A DNA stretch of 64,000 nucleotides from Prostheceraeus crozeri (Eukaryota; Platyhelminthes; Polycladida; Euryleptidae): contig CAJQUW010016138.1 in assembly GCA_907163375.1 (NCBI GenBank), positions 1 to 64,000 of the forward strand. Reading direction: 5' to 3'. Of this stretch, positions 33,055 through 42,130 are shown in pieces. A program made the position numbers and the translations under genes. The stretch's first letter is position 1; each line of letters opens with the position of its first letter. The notes below the pieces were generated by a model that worked only from the letters and a program-made list of their open reading frames with translations, searched no databases and had not been told where the DNA came from.

Positions 33055-33465
33055 TTAGTCTGAGAACATGTATTTCTTTGGAGGAGTTCTACGTCGTTCT
33101 CTTCCCCTTGTTTGCTTGATGGGTGTGGGAGGGGATTTAGAAGGTGATCTCTTACACCAATTCTTTGGCATTTTAATTTTACTCTTAACCTGTGAAGTAG
33201 ATGAAGTAGCATCAACTGCTGAAATAGAATCAAGTTCTTTCAATGTTTCATTATTCAAAGCAAATTTTGGATAATTGTGCTTTTTCAATAGTTTAAGAAA
33301 GTAAGACCAACCAGGTGGGACATAGCCTTGACGGCGCTTTCTGCGTGTTGCATACTGAATCAAGTCTTCATAACGTGAAGCGTTAATAATTTCATTTTCA
33401 TCTGAAATGATTTCACCTCTATCATTCACAGTGAGACATGGTTCAATGCTGTTGAAAAGGGACAT
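33055..33465 (-). CDS. Polinton protein of unknown function
   Basis: 136 residues starting MSLFNSIEPCLTVNDRGEII. The middle has VPPGWSYFLKLLKKHNYPKF, and the end is a basic Pro/Arg/Ser stretch (KQTRGRERRRTPPKK). It lies between integrase and ATPase and is transcribed with them. I have no family name. A Cys/Lys-rich stretch at about 32.88-33.03 kb (minus strand) may be a separate small zinc-binding piece. Confidence 0.4.
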   Translation of the reverse strand: MSLFNSIEPCLTVNDRGEIISDENEIINASRYEDLIQYATRRKRRQGYVPPGWSYFLKLLKKHNYPKFALNNETLKELDSISAVDATSSTSQVKSKIKMPKNWCKRSPSKSPPTPIKQTRGRERRRTPPKKYMFSD

Positions 33466-33655
33466 TGCATGTGCGCGAGATGCTAAAAGTGTAGCAGTCG
33501 AAACACGATGTGGATATTTGATATGCGCATTTTGCTGATAATTTAATTTAACTTATTCTTATAAATTTGATTTGCGAGAGGTTGTCTTACTTGTTGCATG
33601 GCAGTCAATTGCACATATTCATCCTGAGGAATAACAACCAAGCGAGAACAAGAAC

Positions 33656-34273
33656 TCATAGTTTGTAGATAATCATAGGGTCTTTCAAAATATCACTTCG
33701 AAATCTAAATTCTTCCGGACACTCCTGTGTAAAATCAATAAATAAGTAACCGTGCGGTTTTTCAGTGGCTGCTTGAAAAATTTCAATTAAGGCTTTTGAA
33801 CCTCTTGGCGCAACTTGTTGCGCTAAAATTTCAAATTGACTTCTATCTCGTGGATTCTTAAAAATAGCGTAATGATGTGTATTCAGGTTTGGTGTGCGGG
33901 CTTCTTTGCCATCAGGAAACAAATTTTGCGTGATATAGATTATAAAGCATCTTTTGTGATGTGCTGCGCTAGTGAACATATCTGTAACATCTTTAAAATT
34001 CTTGCTTTCTTTTAATAGATCATCCAATACAACGACATCATTAGACTGAAGTTTATCCACTGGAATAATTCCTTCATTTCGAATAAAGTTACGACGTTGC
34101 AATTCCTGAAAGAGTGACGGTTGATAAATGCCATAACACCAAATCACTCGATTGTTAGGTTCCCTAAACAACTCTTTTATTTTATCTAGCAAATTCAGAG
34201 TGAAAACAGTTTTACCTGTATGGGATGGACCTGATACAGTCAGAACTTTATCACATTGAAGTCTGAAACTCAT
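33656..34273 (-). CDS. Packaging ATPase (FtsK/HerA, A32-like)
   Basis: Likely start MSFRLQCDKVLTVSGPSHTG near 34273, giving about 205 residues. Walker A is GPSHTGKT, Walker B is NDVVVLDDLL, and a sensor-like IIYITQNLFPDGKEARTPNL follows with Asn, as in viral A32-type ATPases. The length fits the family (200-240). By family it pumps the element DNA into capsids. It sits mid-block between integrase and small proteins, the usual order in Polintons. The frame looks whole. Confidence 0.9.
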   Translation of the reverse strand: MSFRLQCDKVLTVSGPSHTGKTVFTLNLLDKIKELFREPNNRVIWCYGIYQPSLFQELQRRNFIRNEGIIPVDKLQSNDVVVLDDLLKESKNFKDVTDMFTSAAHHKRCFIIYITQNLFPDGKEARTPNLNTHHYAIFKNPRDRSQFEILAQQVAPRGSKALIEIFQAATEKPHGYLFIDFTQECPEEFRFRSDILKDPMIIYKL

Positions 34274-34465
34274 TTTAATACTTTGGGGTTCAATATTTGC
34301 ATAATTAATCCCTAGGATTAAAGATCCTACCCAATAGGTCACCTACTACAGGAGCTAACACCGGAAGTAACACTGAAAGGAAACCACCCTTTTGTAAGAA
34401 AGAGTTTTCCTCTTTCTTTGAAGGGTAACTTTAGGATTGGAGATGAATCGCAATTTTGTAGTATG

Positions 34466-34732
34466 TCACTTAAGTAAGTTTCGTTGTTGTGGTGATAATT
34501 TCTTTGTCCTCAAACTTCTCACATGAGAAACAATTTCTCGAATAAATTTATCATTAGCATGTCGTACAGCATTATATCGCTGATTTGCTTTCATTCGTTG
34601 AAGAGTTCGAATGGCCTCAGAAAATCTTGAAGACTTTCGACTTTTGCATTTCGCCATTTTTCTCTTAGCCATTGTCACAACTTGATTTTTCCACATTTGC
34701 ATAGGTGCTAACTTTAATGACAGAAGTGACAC
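34466..34732 (-). CDS. Small basic Polinton protein
   Basis: Probably starts at the internal Met near 34672 (MAKRKMAKCKSRKSSRF). The motif ALRTLQRMK-like is followed by QRYNAVRHANDKFIREIVSH and VRSLRTKKLSPQQRNLL. The pattern NDxFIRxxVSxxRxLRxxxLSP recurs in small proteins of Polinton-like elements by my recollection. It overlaps the RING-like gene start region slightly. Function unknown; a DNA- or capsid-associated protein is plausible. Confidence 0.45.
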   Translation of the reverse strand: MSLLSLKLAPMQMWKNQVVTMAKRKMAKCKSRKSSRFSEAIRTLQRMKANQRYNAVRHANDKFIREIVSHVRSLRTKKLSPQQRNLLK

Positions 34733-34914
34733 TCAAAATAAGCTATATCACAGTTACTGCATTGACGAAGTTGAATACAGTATCGTATGAAACAGCGTTG
34801 GCAGAAAGCATGCTTACATCTCTTAAAGATGCGTTTTTCCCTTCCATCCTTTCGCTTACATACATCGCACATACTCTTACTAACAACTTCTAAAGCAAGT
34901 CTTTTTGAAGACAT
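34714..34914 (-). CDS. RING-like zinc-binding small protein
   Basis: 66 residues, start at 34914. MCDVCKRKDGREKRIF is followed by CKHAFCQRCFIRYC, then QCSNCDIAYFECHFC: C-x2-C ... C-x-H-x2-C-x2-C ... C-x2-C, the spacing of a compact RING finger. RING proteins act as ubiquitin ligases, a role used by many DNA viruses against the host. A second CHH..C..C cluster occurs in the frame at 36078-36372. Confidence 0.55.
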   Translation of the reverse strand: MSSKRLALEVVSKSMCDVCKRKDGREKRIFKRCKHAFCQRCFIRYCIQLRQCSNCDIAYFECHFCH

Positions 34915-35009
34915 GAACTTGCTAGGCTTTTCTAAATAATAGACACATGTTCAGAAGGAATATACTTCGAGAGTAAGCAGACACAACTCGAAAACCAATT
35001 GTGCTACGA

Positions 35010-35300
35010 TCAAGTACCATTGCATCTTAAAGTTTCTTTTATACAAACTTGAATGTGAATATGTGAAATCGCTTCAATCACTAAACTGCTACCATGATGG
35101 TTAAATGCATCAAGACGTTGAGCAATTTTTCCCATATGTCTTTCAAAAAATTCCTCGGGATTATCTACAACTTCCATCGAATAAGAAGCAAAGTGGAAGA
35201 AACGATCTTCTACCTCTTCTTTCCCAAAATGGCTGAAATGAATTTTTGCAACTAATCTCGCCATTACAATTCTATTAGAAAACGTAACCATTAACTTCAA
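35010..35300 (-). CDS. Conserved N-terminal polymerase-neighbour domain
   Basis: 96 residues: ARLVAKIHFSHFGKEEVED, then EEFFERHMGKIAQRLDAF and HGSSLVIEAISHIHIQV. The copy R frame at 61890-62342 has the matching KAHLIANVKYTHFTQGEEAE, YRRHLQKIISRMDSF and INHIVIAISKV. In Polinton-like elements a domain of this pattern often precedes polymerase B; here it stands alone. Function unknown. Confidence 0.5.
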   Translation of the reverse strand: MKLMVTFSNRIVMARLVAKIHFSHFGKEEVEDRFFHFASYSMEVVDNPEEFFERHMGKIAQRLDAFNHHGSSLVIEAISHIHIQVCIKETLRCNGT

Positions 35301-35480
35301 AAATAGAGTGCTAGTATCACCAATAACTGATTTAATGTTGATCTCATCTTTATAAAAAGTTACTTAATGTTCCACAATCATTTGAGAAAGTCATTATCAT
35401 CCTTCATCTATCCCACCCGTTGCATGAAAATAGCAAATCTTTTCAGAAAGCATTTATTGAACGACTTTAACAAGCATGCA

Positions 35481-36011
35481 TTACAAATTTTCGGTTTGAA
35501 ACAGATAAAATAGATACAGTTGGTAGCTATCATATAAAGAGAAATGAGGAGCAAACATTACTTTAGCAGTGTTGAGATATGGAGAAAAAAAGCATTGATT
35601 ATGAATGTAGCGACTACAACGAACATTTAAAATAGGAACACTCAATTCCTTAAAACGTTTAGTGACTTCATGATAGTGTTGATTAACTCTACTAGCCCAA
35701 GGTGGAAGTAGAATATCATTGATGATTAGATTTGGAAATAGTTTCTTCTCCTTAGTAGGATAATTGCAAAAGATACTTACAACATTAAAAGCTGCTAGCC
35801 ATCTTCTAAAGTCAATAAGAAGAGCACATTCATTAGAAAAGCCATAGTCTTGCAAGTATTGCTGATTAAGTCCATGGATGTGTTTTCTCGCCCAGCTATC
35901 AGCGTTGGGATCACACTTGGCATGTTGATGGTAGACACTAACAATTTGATACGACCAATTGTCCATAGCAATAGCACTGAGCTCTTGTACAGGTTCACCC
36001 TCACAATCCAT
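35481..36011 (-). CDS. Exonuclease-like protein of copy 1
   Basis: 176 residues from 36011. MDCEGEPVQELSAIAMDNW is the D-x-E start of DEDD-type 3'-5' exonuclease folds. Later ADSWARKHIHGLNQQYL, LIDFRRWLAAFNVVSIFCN and LNVRCSRYIHN follow, with an Asp in ALLIDF placed as in exonuclease motif II. Matches of this type occur near Polinton-like polymerases. Whether it supplies proofreading for the separately encoded polymerase is inference. The frame looks whole. Confidence 0.45.
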   Translation of the reverse strand: MDCEGEPVQELSAIAMDNWSYQIVSVYHQHAKCDPNADSWARKHIHGLNQQYLQDYGFSNECALLIDFRRWLAAFNVVSIFCNYPTKEKKLFPNLIINDILLPPWASRVNQHYHEVTKRFKELSVPILNVRCSRYIHNQCFFSPYLNTAKVMFAPHFSLYDSYQLYLFYLFQTENL

Positions 36012-36077
36012 AAAAATGGTGATAGATGACTAAAAAGGAAATTACAAATTTTTACTCATCTGATGAAGAGTCCTATA

Positions 36078-36372
36078 ACATATTACAAAATGATGAAGTA
36101 CATCGATGCTGTTCACGACAAAATACACAAATAACATGATGGCAGCGAAGAAGTAAAATGTATCTGATAAGTCCACGTCTACGAGACTCAAAGCACATGA
36201 GCGAATTGTCATAAGGTAGAGATAGGGAGGGACTAGTGATTCTCCTTCTTTGGCCCGCGTTTAGCGGAAGCATTCTTCTCTGACTTGCGCTTTGTACCGC
36301 TCTCGTTGAGGACTTGATCAATAATGTCATGAACGTCTGGTTGCTTTGGTATATATAGGATGGATTGAGCAT
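36078..36372 (-). CDS. Possible second RING-like small protein
   Basis: The last 45 residues contain SLMCFESRRRGLIRYILLLR and CHHVICVFCREQHRC: C-H-H-x3-C-x2-C...C, which could bind zinc. The N-terminal half is not protein-like enough to judge and overlaps the frame 36233-36541. Low confidence. Confidence 0.3.
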
Positions 36373-36732
36373 GCATAGATATAGAGGCTAATTTGTTATT
36401 CTGGTGATAGCCATAATATATTCCACTGATAGCAAAACCAATATTCCAAGTACCTTCTGCGAGGTCTTCACATCTGATGGGTGTCTGAAGTAGTATGAGC
36501 ACCAATGCGATAGTGGTAAAGAAAGCTTTTTGCCATCCCATATCTTTCTATATGGAGTATCATTGTCATCTCTCGCCTTCCATCCTTTGCTAAGGGGAGT
36601 AGGGATGTCCATATTTAATGTTGCAAACTGTTCAATAATATCGAGTTGGCGACGAATGTATGGATTCACAGGAATGACTACGTAGTCCCCATACTGATTA
36701 TTCAATATCTTCACTTCAGTGGAAGGAAGCAT
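36233..36732 (-). pseudogene. Unknown gene of copy 1
   Basis: Two overlapping open pieces. One reads RRQLDIIEQFATLNMDIPTP, DDNDTPYRKIWDGKKLSLPL and SHWCSYYF. The other reads LLQTPIRCEDLAEGTWNIGF, YYGYHQNNKLASISMHAQS and IPKQPDVHDIID with a Lys-rich tail. The composition is ordinary for a globular protein, but I know no family. Broken. Confidence 0.35.
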
Positions 36733-36982
36733 TCCCGTTTGATGCTATGATCGTAATAACGTATGGCTTGTCTAAATTTACGCTGTAGTGGGGTAGGATT
36801 GTGTACCTTTGTTGTCTCTTCTACTGGCCTCAACATAAGACGATCTGATTGTAGAGATCCTTGTAACGTCTGAACACTATCTTGTCCTGTAAATGTAGTA
36901 GATGTAGTAGATGTCTGAAAATAAAAAGATGCTATTAAGTTAACACTCAAGGAAGGGGAGGAAGGAAGGTTCCGACTTACCA
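36711..36982 (-). CDS. First minus-strand gene at the right end of copy 1
   Basis: A start codon at 36980-36982 is followed at once by GTAAGT, with an acceptor TTTTTATTTTCAG near 36914-36926 (minus strand). The downstream coding stretch is Thr/Ser-rich (TSTTSTTFTGQDSVQTLQGS) and then basic (PTPLQRKFRQAIRYYDHSIK). A TATAAATA box at 37078-37086 lies about 100 bp upstream. The same ATG-then-intron layout occurs at the polymerase gene (25409). Function unknown. Confidence 0.45.
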
Positions 36983-37077
36983 TTTCAGATGGATAATATA
37001 ATAGGAATGTAGAGGGAGAACGTGCGTCCGACACCTGTGCGACTCAAAGATAGCTGATTGTCACTCTGAAAACCTCA

Positions 37078-37086
37078 TTATTTATA
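37078..37086 (-). promoter_or_regulatory. TATA box at the right end of copy 1
   Basis: CTATAAATAATG on the minus strand, just inside the right terminal repeat. It mirrors the left-end TATA box (18728). It would drive the leftward gene block starting at 36.98 kb. Confidence 0.55.
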
Positions 37087-37119
37087 GAGAAATGCTGGAT
37101 TCTCATTGGATGTGCTCCT

Positions 37120-37781
37120 CATTGGCCAATGACATCAAGCTGATTCCAAATCTGGTCTCAGTTTTCTCGTCCGATGCTTCGTTTGCCTGCTGGAGTCCAA
37201 AACACAAAACTGAACACACCTGTAACGCTGTAACATGACCAAAAGTCTCAATGTCACTCTCAAGGTTCAGCAACGAAAGATAGAGTAAAACTGTGCTTTC
37301 CAATGAATTTGTGGCACTCTCAGCTTTCGAACGAGCTATTGCATGACTTTCTACGATCTCTAGAACCTAAGTTGGAAAAAACGCTGCCGAGGGGGGCGTC
37401 GAAGTTCTTCATTTTTAGTCCTATGACGCTGGAAACAACTGTTCTAGCCCCAAAATCGGCCAAAAAGTCCAAATTGCCGTCCATTTTCACGTACGAGGCT
37501 TCGTTTAGCCGCTGCAGACACTTTCTCACTAAAAAAAAACACCCAAACCACACCTACACCCAAGAAACACAACATCTCGACCCAGAATTTCATCAGGAAA
37601 CCAAATCTAAACACAAAATAAACCTACAACCATCCCTACACACCAAAAACAAAGACCGCCGCCCAAGAACAACCACGACGGTCGACAAAGACACGCCCGG
37701 CCGGTCGACCCAGAACCACACCAACCCAACGCGCGCTCCAGAGGGGAGTGCTGTGCGCAGTTTGGAGGATTCCTTACTACT
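37120..37781 (-). repeat. Copy 1 right terminal inverted repeat
   Basis: Inverted match to 18021-18700 as described there; the outermost bases read AGTAGTAAGGAATCCTCC inward. The duplicated target ATTATT follows at 37782-37787. Confidence 0.9.
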
Positions 37782-40300
37782 ATTATTAAATCATCAGACT
37801 TTCTTGGCGTGAGGTTTAAGTGTTTGTTATCGCTCAGCTTTCCAATTCGACCATTCAAATCTCCAAACATGATCACATGTTTCATTTTGAATTTTTCTAT
37901 GTAGTTTTATTTTTTCATGTATTCTTTATCGTCATATTTTGATTCCCTGCTTTCTCTATAACAGACAATTATGTGTATTTTCTTTATTTCTTTCTATTTC
38001 TTACTTTTTATTTCTACTATTATTAGATCTCCACTTTCAGATATCAACTTCTCTATCACAAAATTTTCGTTTTTTAGGTACAGGTTGATTCCTTCAATAT
38101 GACGTCCAAAATTATTTTTAGATTCACTATTAGTTTCACTATTAGATTCACTATTAGTCAATTGGCAATTTCTTATATTCAGTCAAGTGTGTTCAGTATA
38201 ACAATATATCGGAGTCAAATGCATCTATAGTCATGTTAGGGTCCTTTAATTTATTAATATCTAAGCCATTGATATTAGTATATGAAAACTTTATAATTTG
38301 AATGTCATACTCACTTTTTGTCTCAGGTTATTGTCTCCTCTCCTCTTTCACTTTCGTTAAAAGTACTGGTGCTGTTGAGCACTGACTTTCACATTCTGAG
38401 GGAATGGTCCTAGAGACACTGGCGGATACATTTGCTGATGATTCATAGTTTGAAATGGATACTGTTGCTGATGTGGCTGGTATCGTTGTTGGTAAGGCTG
38501 TCTATAGTTATGCTGCTGCTGGAAGTTGTTTCCCGGATTGGTATACCATCTTGGCTTTGAGTAACAGTTACGAGCATTGTGTCCTCTTTTCCCGCATGAA
38601 TGACAGACAGGGGGTGGTCGTCTGTAGTAATTGGGCCTATTGGGTCGATTCTCGTTTCGATAGTAAGGTCTCGTTTGCTGTTGTAGTGGTGGTGGTGGTG
38701 GTTGGAAGGACGTTGAATGTCTGCTTAGTTTGTCATTGACCGTGTCCTTGAACTCGTCAATGAGGTGTTTCATAATGGCAAGCTCACTTTGAGTATTCTC
38801 CCGCTGATTTGCGATCAATTTTCTGAGGTCACCTTTTTTGTTGTCTTAAGTTTCTTTGTTCTTGATTCGGTTGTTCTCTTCGACATTGTTTCCGTCTCTG
38901 TTCATCTCCCTTTCTTCGTAATCGCTAAGCTGAGACTTGTAGCTCGCCAATGTTAGCACTGCAGTAGGTAATCATTTTTCCTCTGTAAGATCTTCATTTC
39001 TTCTTTGTTTCCTTGGAGTTCATTGTTCATCTCATCTTTCGTCAGAATCGCTTGGTGAAGTGACTGCTTCAATTCGGCTGCTTCTTTGTCTTTTAAGCTG
39101 TTGCGTTTATTGTACTCCTCTAAAAGTTGCTTCTTGCCGTCATAAACTTTGATGTTTTCTATAATTATTGTAAATTCATTTTCGTGGATCTTCTTGACAC
39201 AGTCGGTGCATGTGTAATTGAGCTTGTATAGATTTTCTTTGTAATACTTAACCAGTTCGTACACTGGTAGCTTCGTGCAACCATAATGCAGCATAATGTC
39301 GCACTTTTTGCAGGACACAAAGAACTGGTCGCTCACGTCTTGTTTGCAAATATTACACTTGCTGTCGGAGGCACGAAATCCTTGTTGGGATATTGGGATG
39401 ATGATAACTGATGAAGGGATGATGGTTGAATGGTGTTCATTCTGAAAGACAGTTTGAAAATGATTAAGTAGTATGCAGCAAAGCGAATTGTGTCACCGAC
39501 CTCCGATTTAGACTGTCAGCAAGTCTCTCTCTCAAAATTCAAAATTCAAAATGATTTATTGCCCATCTTGTGCGTCAAATACGATTAAGTTAACATAAAT
39601 ATGTAAATGCGCACATGAATGAAAAGTGACAAGGGATGAAAATGAAATGACAGATAAAATCACACTGCACCATGATTACTGTCTTCGATGAGATCGATGT
39701 CTGAAATAACTGAACACTGTAATAGAGCACTTAATGACGAAACATCTACATGGATGATTGCGGTACGAAATGTGGCACACATGTGGAGGAGAGGAGACGA
39801 AGCATGCATTATTACATCTTATGATTAATTATGTTCACATTGCATTTTAGTTTCCATTGTATTTAACTTAAATGATTTTATTTGCACATCACACTCCGCA
39901 GCAGATTAATGATTCCTATTATTTGATCGGGGGAACGGATTAATTATAAATTAACATAATTTGAAACAGTGATTCCAATCAACAATATTTAGTACATACC
40001 TGAAAGGAGTTGAAATATGATTCAGTTAAATAAGCAACCACTTGCAACGTCCGTCCTCCGATATGCGATTTTAGCGAGTGAAAGGTAGTGCATGCCTTCC
40101 ATTCTGTTGATTGGGTCAGTGAATATTTCTCAGCATTTTGTGACAATGCAGCTTTTCAACGCTTTTATCTATACGAAATGTCTGTAGATATCTGTTCCTT
40201 TTCTGATCACTATGTTATTGATTTATTTGGTCTACTCTTGGTTTGAATCAGCACAGATATCTATACAATTATATTGCCATCTTTTCGTTACTATTGTTTC
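37782..40300 (-). mobile_element. LINE-A, 5' segment (ORF1 and early endonuclease)
   Basis: Start of the LINE interrupted by copy 1. Reading leftward: 5' UTR of about 0.8 kb (39.5-40.3 kb), ORF1 (38357-39440) and the endonuclease start (FSYTNINGLDINKLKD; KHVIMFGDLNGRIGKLSDN). At the copy 1 junction SDDLII is followed by NIQGRELLNFCNETS on the far side (18014 downward), so the frame resumes exactly when one ATTATT is removed. Stops in 37.9-38.3 kb show decay. The 5' boundary next to LINE-A2 is approximate. Confidence 0.8.
38357..39440 (-). pseudogene. LINE-A ORF1: PHD finger, coiled coil, zinc knuckle
   Basis: Reading from about 39440: SDSKCNICKQDVSDQFFVSC, CDIMLHYGCTKLP and YTCTDCVKK make a Cys4-His-Cys3 PHD-type finger. 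A coiled coil follows (KEAAELKQSLHQAILTKDEM, NKEEMKILQRKNDYLL). After a break near 38.85 kb there is a second helical stretch, and then VCHSCGKRGHNARNCYSK, a CCHC zinc knuckle, in an Asn/Gln/Tyr-rich tail. Such ORF1 proteins bind the element RNA. The start codon is not obvious; an acceptor-like TTTCAG lies at 39440. Two pieces in different frames indicate at least one break. Confidence 0.75.
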
Positions 40301-40339
40301 AGACATTAACATGACAGTCCATTTGTAGATGTCAATTAT

Positions 40340-40745
40340 TTTACACTCCACTATCTATGATTTCTGATGTCCATTGCTCTGTCAATATATTCGTCTACTG
40401 GTCTGGTTTTTCCTATTATTAATGCATCCATGTAGACATAGAAATCTGATCGTGTTATGCCTCTCAAGTCCGGAAACAGTGCATCTCTTTCATCGTTATA
40501 GCATGGTCATTCAACAATAAAATGAAAGATATCTTCAATCTTATTCAAGTCACAGAATTTACTCGTACAAATACAGTCATTATAAGTACTACGATTTTGA
40601 TATGTTTTAACTTCTGCTGCAAGAGTGTGATTACCAGTTCTTAATTTGATGACGCTAATGATTTCATTTCTGCTGCTACTAATTGCTAAATATGATTTTA
40701 ATTGACAATGAAACCTGTATAGCTCTAGATATCTTAATCCTTTAA
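40340..40745 (-). mobile_element. LINE-A2, 3' segment
   Basis: KGLRYLELYRFHCQLKSYL, IKLRTGNHTLAAEVKTYQNR and IEDIFHFIVE are close to the LINE-A C-terminus at 11.2-11.96 kb, and the 3' ends also match (CTATCTATGAYTTCTGAT). The coding match stops abruptly at about 40745, where a foldback sequence begins; its upstream part resumes at 43.6 kb. Confidence 0.82.
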
Positions 40746-40888
40746 GTAATATTATTACACTGAATCGGTCAGAATCTACGAATATGATGCTACGGTATTC
40801 TCCGAGCCGAAGGCGAGGAGAATACCATAGCATCATATGAGTAGATTTGAGCTGTGTGATACATAGAAGTCAGTGTAATAATACTGTG
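40744..40888. repeat. Foldback element with strong hairpin
   Basis: TATTATTACACTGA at the left edge and TCAGTGTAATAATA at the right edge bracket a core palindrome (40784-40838): TATGATGCTACGGTATTCTC against its near-complement, with a 13-base loop around GCCGAAGGC. It separates LINE-A2 from the Crypton. Confidence 0.75.
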
Positions 40889-41012
40889 TTCGCTGAATGA
40901 TATCTCATGACTCCATGGATATATTTCATATTTGAATTCATGAATTTTGAAACAGCTTAATTATCTAAGCAAGCATTCCTTTCTTCACTTTTGACTAATC
41001 AATGACATAGGA

Positions 41013-41816
41013 ATGACGTCGAGATTTGTAAACATGTCAGAGGAAGAAGTTAATTCTGATATCGATAATAGAATACCAAAAAGTACTTGGAATAAGATGA
41101 GATGGGCATTCAAGCTATTTGTCACCTGGCATGACCACTGGAAAATGAGAATTGACGATAATGTTTTGAAAGTATATAAAAATGTGAAAGAATTTACACC
41201 AAACGATCTCAATCACTGTTTGAAGTACTTCTTCGCTGAGGTCAGAAAGGTTGATGGAGATATGTATCCTCCAGAATCGTTGAAAGGCATTGGTGCGATG
41301 CTACAGCTATATTTCAATACAGAAATGAAATGGAAAATTTCTATTTTTACGGACATTGATTTCAAAAGTGCTCGTGATTCCCTTGATGCTCAGATGAAAA
41401 AATCAGCTCAACGCGGTAACGTAAAACCAAAGAAAAGAGCATTGCCAATTGATCTAGAACAAGAGAACGAATTGTGGGAAAATGGTAGTTTTGGAATTTC
41501 AAATCCAGATCAGCTAATCCACACACTTATTTATCATTTGGGAGTTCATTTGAGCCTTAGAGCGGCTAAAGAACATCATGATATGGAATTTGGAGACGAA
41601 TCTCAATTAATTCTTTGTAAAGACAGTGATGATAAAGAATATTTAAAATACGTTGAAAGAATGTCAAAAAACAAGCGTTATGGATTAAAATGTGCCAGAA
41701 TGGACCCCAAAGAGACTCGAGTTTATCAGAACACGGACAACCCAGATCGATGTGTGATCAAATTATATAAAGAGTACATTCGACATAGACCAGATAGACC
41801 GTCTTCAATTTTTTGA
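41013..41816 (+). pseudogene. Crypton-type tyrosine recombinase (DUF3504-like), truncated
   Basis: 267 residues from ATG 41013. The N-terminal SAM-like part reads KSTWNKMRWAFKLFVTWHD, then DLNHCLKYFFAEVRKVDG and YPPESLKGIGAMLQLYF. The catalytic half has LIHTLIYHLGVHLSLRAAKE with the first catalytic Arg, then GDESQLILCKDSDDKEYLKY and NPDRCVIKLYKEYIRHRPD. This pattern is the Crypton-derived DUF3504 domain of vertebrate KIAA1958, QRICH1 and ZMYM2. The C-terminal H-x-x-R and Tyr boxes are missing after the stop, so this copy is probably inactive. Confidence 0.78.
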
Positions 41817-42130
41817 ATCTGGCACATCTAGCTCTCATGGAGCATTTAAGAGCTAATTCTTTTCGCTTCGGTGAGTCAGAACTTAGTTTTCAATCATAGT
41901 ACTGTTTCAATCGTTAAAGTGTGTTATAACACATTACAGGTAATCTACTCCCAGGTAATCTACTGCAGTAGATTACCTGAGAAAGATATTGCAGTTCAAA
42001 ATATACATGTTGAATATGGATATCTAAGCGTATTTTACTCAATTATAATCGACCGCCTAATTGCATTAGGGGCATAGCACATGAGGCGAATACATAGAAG
42101 TAATATTACAAAGATTAACTTACGCCGCTT
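41817..42130. other. Interval with repeated AGGTAATCTACT words
   Basis: Three copies of CAGGTAATCTACT, two direct and one inverted, at 41938-41979. The last two form a perfect 28-bp palindrome, CAGGTAATCTACTG and its complement (41952-41979). It may mark a Crypton end or a fold-back. No gene. Confidence 0.6.

Larger units (their letters stand above)
18021..37781 (+). mobile_element. Polinton (Maverick)-like element, copy 1, fossil with both ends
   Basis: A 19.8-kb element (about 17.5 kb without hAT-2) inserted in LINE-A. Ends start AGTAATAATGAATCC and AGTAGTAAGGAATCC, with AG termini and inverted repeats of about 0.67 kb, flanked by ATTATT. Parts recognised: polymerase B, integrase, packaging ATPase, capsid and virion-protein-like genes, small basic protein with GG site, zinc-finger and RING-like proteins. 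It is broken, with at least six breaks by my reading, besides the hAT-2 insertion; no protease part is seen. The two terminal repeats look roughly nine-tenths alike, suggesting an insertion that is not very recent but younger than LINE-A. Confidence 0.92.

Noticed and set aside
18021-37781. An adenovirus-type protease gene in copy 1
   Set aside because: I looked through all minus- and plus-strand frames of the block and saw no His...Asp/Glu...Cys pattern with the expected context.
37303-37812. 169-codon plus-strand frame across the right end of copy 1
   Set aside because: It spans the terminal repeat and the target junction; no counterpart protein is kept in the left repeat or other copies.
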